From positions 1 through 15,091 of the forward strand of contig JAITTH010000164.1 of the NCBI GenBank assembly GCA_031287295.1: a stretch of 15,091 bases of DNA. Reading direction: 5' to 3'. Source of the DNA: Eubacteriales Family XIII. Incertae Sedis bacterium. Its GTDB lineage: Bacteria > Bacillota > Clostridia > Peptostreptococcales > Anaerovoracaceae. Of this stretch, positions 13,209 through 15,091 are shown in pieces (the first letter of the stretch is position 1; each line of letters starts with the position of its first letter). The notes beneath the pieces are model-generated. The model saw only the letters and a program-made list of their open reading frames with translations. It did no database searches and was not told where the DNA came from. Position numbers and translations under genes: made by a program.

Positions 13209-15091
13209 CTATCCCTTAATTTTATCCGTAAGACAGGCAGCAATCGCCTCAAAATCTGCCATATCCGATCTTTCCCGAAGCCATAAAATCAGCGCTTCGT
13301 CTTTTTCATAGGTATACTGTTCCAATGCTGTAATAAGGTCATCTACATCGTCCATAGCAAACTGTTTCGCCGCCGTGTTCAGTTTTTCCAACAGGGAAAC
13401 ATCCGGAGCAGGACGCATCGGTTTCTCTTCCATTTTTTTTATATCCTTTAGGACGACGTCAATTTTTTCGAGCAAGCTTTCGATTTGAAGGAGGAAGTCT
13501 TCCTCCTGTTGTTTGACATAGTCTATGTTGTTTTCTTTTGCGGCATCTTCAAGTGCCTCGGCACAATTCCCAAGATCTTCTGCAACAATTCCACGGCTGC
13601 TTCCTTTTATGCCATGCGCGAGAATCGCATACGTTTTCCAATCTTCCTTCGCATACGCTTCACGAAGACTTTCAAGGATTTCTTTGGTATAGCGAGAAAA
13701 GGATTGCAGCACATCGATATAAACTTCCACGTCGCCATCAAAGCGACCAAGCCCTGCATGGATGTCTACGCCTTCAATTTCATAATGGCTAAGATCGATG
13801 TTCGATTTGGGTGTTTGCAAAACATCGCCACCCATGCCTCTGCGATGCGGAATCCACTTTCGTATGATTGCATCCATTTTAATGATATCGACAGGCTTGC
13901 TGAGGAACGCCTGAAATCCATTCTCGAGGAACATTTGTTCGCTACCGGAAACGGCATTCGCGGTAAGCGCAACAATGGGGACATTCCGCGCATAATCCGT
14001 GTCGATTTCTTCGCGTATAATGTGTACAGCTTCAACACCATCCATTCCGGGCATCATGTGATCCATAAAAATAAGATCATACTGTTCACCGTTTCGAATC
14101 AGATCGATGGCTTCGCTCCCACTGGAAACGCACTCCACCTTCATGCTATAAGGCTTCAGCATCCCTTTTGCAACATCGAGATTGGTTTTCACATCGTCCA
14201 CAATTAACACATGCGCATTGGGAAGGCTAATGCGGAAAAGGGCTGCGCTTGTATCGCGCTTATTATCGACATAATGAAACATACTCAACGTCTTCACCGT
14301 CTCCGGGCCGATGGGAATATTGCTATCTCGTTTCTGTAGAAGTCGCACACGGAACGAACTGCCTTTACCATACGTACTCTCCACATCCACACTGCCTCCC
14401 ATCTGCTCTGTCAAGTGCTTTAAAATAGAAAGCCCAAGCCCTGTTCCTTCAATACTTCGGTTGCTCGTCATGTCTAACTGACTATACACGCTGAAGAGTT
14501 TTTTGAGGTCGTCTTCGCGGATGCCGATGCCTGTATCGTGCACAGTTGAAACAAGCCACAGGTCGTCGCCGTCCTCTTCAAAATCCAGAATCCACTCAAT
14601 TTCTCCTCTTTTTGTATACTTAAACGCATTGGAAAGCAAATTGTTAAAAATTTGCTTTACCCGCATTTCGTCACCCAAAAGCCGGGAAGGAATCTCCGGA
14701 TTGATGCTCAGTTTAAACTCAATCGGTTTACTCCCACGGCGCATAATGTTTAAACTGACCGTATCGTTCACAAAGCTCGGGACATCATATCCCATATTCA
14801 CCAACTCAAACTTGCCGGATTCAATCTTGGAAATATCCAGCAGATCATTGATGATGCTTAAGAGTAGATGCCCACTATTGCTAATCTTTATGAGATTCTC
14901 TCGGACGCTTTCCTCAAGAGTTGATTCACCAAGTTGAAGTTCGGAAAATCCGATGATCGCATTCAGTGGTGTGCGCATCTCGTGACTCATGTTTGCCAGG
15001 AAATTGCTCTTGGTCGCGGAGGCAAGCTCCGCATCTTCTTTGAGGTCTTTCAATCGTATATTTTGCTCGTCAATAATTGCAATCGGTCGCG
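13209..15091 (-). CDS. Hybrid sensor histidine kinase, 5' end beyond window (partial)
   Basis: The reading frame is open through the right edge, so the N-terminal sensor part is missing. A TTG at 15053 is in frame but not a credible start, because the coiled-coil linker (DEQNIRLKDLKEDAEL) runs across it. Numbering from that codon, HisKA has the phosphorylated His24 (NMSHEMRTPLN). The ATPase domain has an N-box (IFNNLLSNAFKYTKRG), DTGIGI and GTGLGLSI. A receiver follows with Asp286/Asp287, Asp331, Thr364 and Lys386. An HPt domain has His480 (LAHGIKGSSRG). A C-terminal tail of about 80 residues closes the protein. This is a full phosphorelay in one chain: His24 to Asp331 to His480, then presumably to Asp55 of the HD-GYP regulator encoded next. 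The input signal cannot be judged from this window. Confidence 0.95.
   Translation of the reverse strand, partial: RPIAIIDEQNIRLKDLKEDAELASATKSNFLANMSHEMRTPLNAIIGFSELQLGESTLEESVRENLIKISNSGHLLLSIINDLLDISKIESGKFELVNMGYDVPSFVNDTVSLNIMRRGSKPIEFKLSINPEIPSRLLGDEMRVKQIFNNLLSNAFKYTKRGEIEWILDFEEDGDDLWLVSTVHDTGIGIREDDLKKLFSVYSQLDMTSNRSIEGTGLGLSILKHLTEQMGGSVDVESTYGKGSSFRVRLLQKRDSNIPIGPETVKTLSMFHYVDNKRDTSAALFRISLPNAHVLIVDDVKTNLDVAKGMLKPYSMKVECVSSGSEAIDLIRNGEQYDLIFMDHMMPGMDGVEAVHIIREEIDTDYARNVPIVALTANAVSGSEQMFLENGFQAFLSKPVDIIKMDAIIRKWIPHRRGMGGDVLQTPKSNIDLSHYEIEGVDIHAGLGRFDGDVEVYIDVLQSFSRYTKEILESLREAYAKEDWKTYAILAHGIKGSSRGIVAEDLGNCAEALEDAAKENNIDYVKQQEEDFLLQIESLLEKIDVVLKDIKKMEEKPMRPAPDVSLLEKLNTAAKQFAMDDVDDLITALEQYTYEKDEALILWLRERSDMADFEAIAACLTDKIKG

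Noticed and set aside
13199..13252. An upstream start for the HD-GYP regulator at 13252
   Set aside because: It would overlap the kinase gene and add an Arg-rich stretch before the receiver; the ATG at 13198 has an ideally spaced AGGAG and begins directly before the first receiver strand.
13485..14207. A 240-codon open frame on the plus strand opposite the hybrid kinase
   Set aside because: It is antisense to a well-conserved kinase/receiver/HPt region, has no ribosome binding site and shows no recognisable domain.

Overview
This 15.1 kb window looks like chromosomal DNA of a Gram-positive, probably anaerobic Firmicute, most likely of class Clostridia. The evidence is a wall-anchored protein with an LPXTG-like sorting signal, a lipobox lipoprotein, strong AGGAGG ribosome binding sites, moderate GC content, a flavodoxin, a clostridial-style hybrid kinase/HD-GYP pair, and a DUF4358-MBOAT-DHHW cluster of a kind I associate with Clostridia. 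The genus cannot be fixed from the sequence alone. No rRNA, tRNA, CRISPR array, transposase or phage gene was recognised, and no gene-free stretch exceeds about 300 bases.

Layout. (1) 21-855, minus strand: a stand-alone HPt phosphotransfer protein followed by a small flavodoxin. (2) 1081-1632, plus: an isochorismatase-type cysteine hydrolase with its own promoter. (3) 1918-3567, plus: a thioester (TQXA) surface adhesin with an isopeptide pilin-like domain, a Pro/Gly/Thr stalk and an NPNTG sorting signal; a palindromic operator-like site sits next to its -10 box. (4) 3694-8090, plus: a TetR regulator followed by a tight three-gene ABC unit (ATPase, membrane-anchored Ig-like exported protein, MacB/FtsX-type permease). 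(5) 8209-11374, plus: DUF4358 lipoprotein, MBOAT O-acyltransferase, DHHW/AlgJ-like protein, probably a system for O-acetylating a surface polysaccharide. (6) 15091-11342, minus: a hybrid histidine kinase (HisKA-HATPase-REC-HPt, 5' end outside the window), an HD-GYP response regulator predicted to degrade cyclic-di-GMP, and a second TetR regulator, in apparent operon order. The last TetR gene overlaps the DHHW gene tail to tail.

How they may work together (inference): the window is dominated by cell-surface functions (adhesin, envelope ABC complex, polysaccharide acetylation) and by regulators (two TetR proteins, a phosphorelay, a c-di-GMP phosphodiesterase, a lone HPt). A surface or biofilm-related region under c-di-GMP and TetR control is a reasonable reading, but nothing in the sequence directly links the units. 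The least familiar parts are the ABC unit whose middle gene is an Ig-repeat protein rather than a MacA-type adaptor, and the adhesin with its unusually long cytoplasmic tail.
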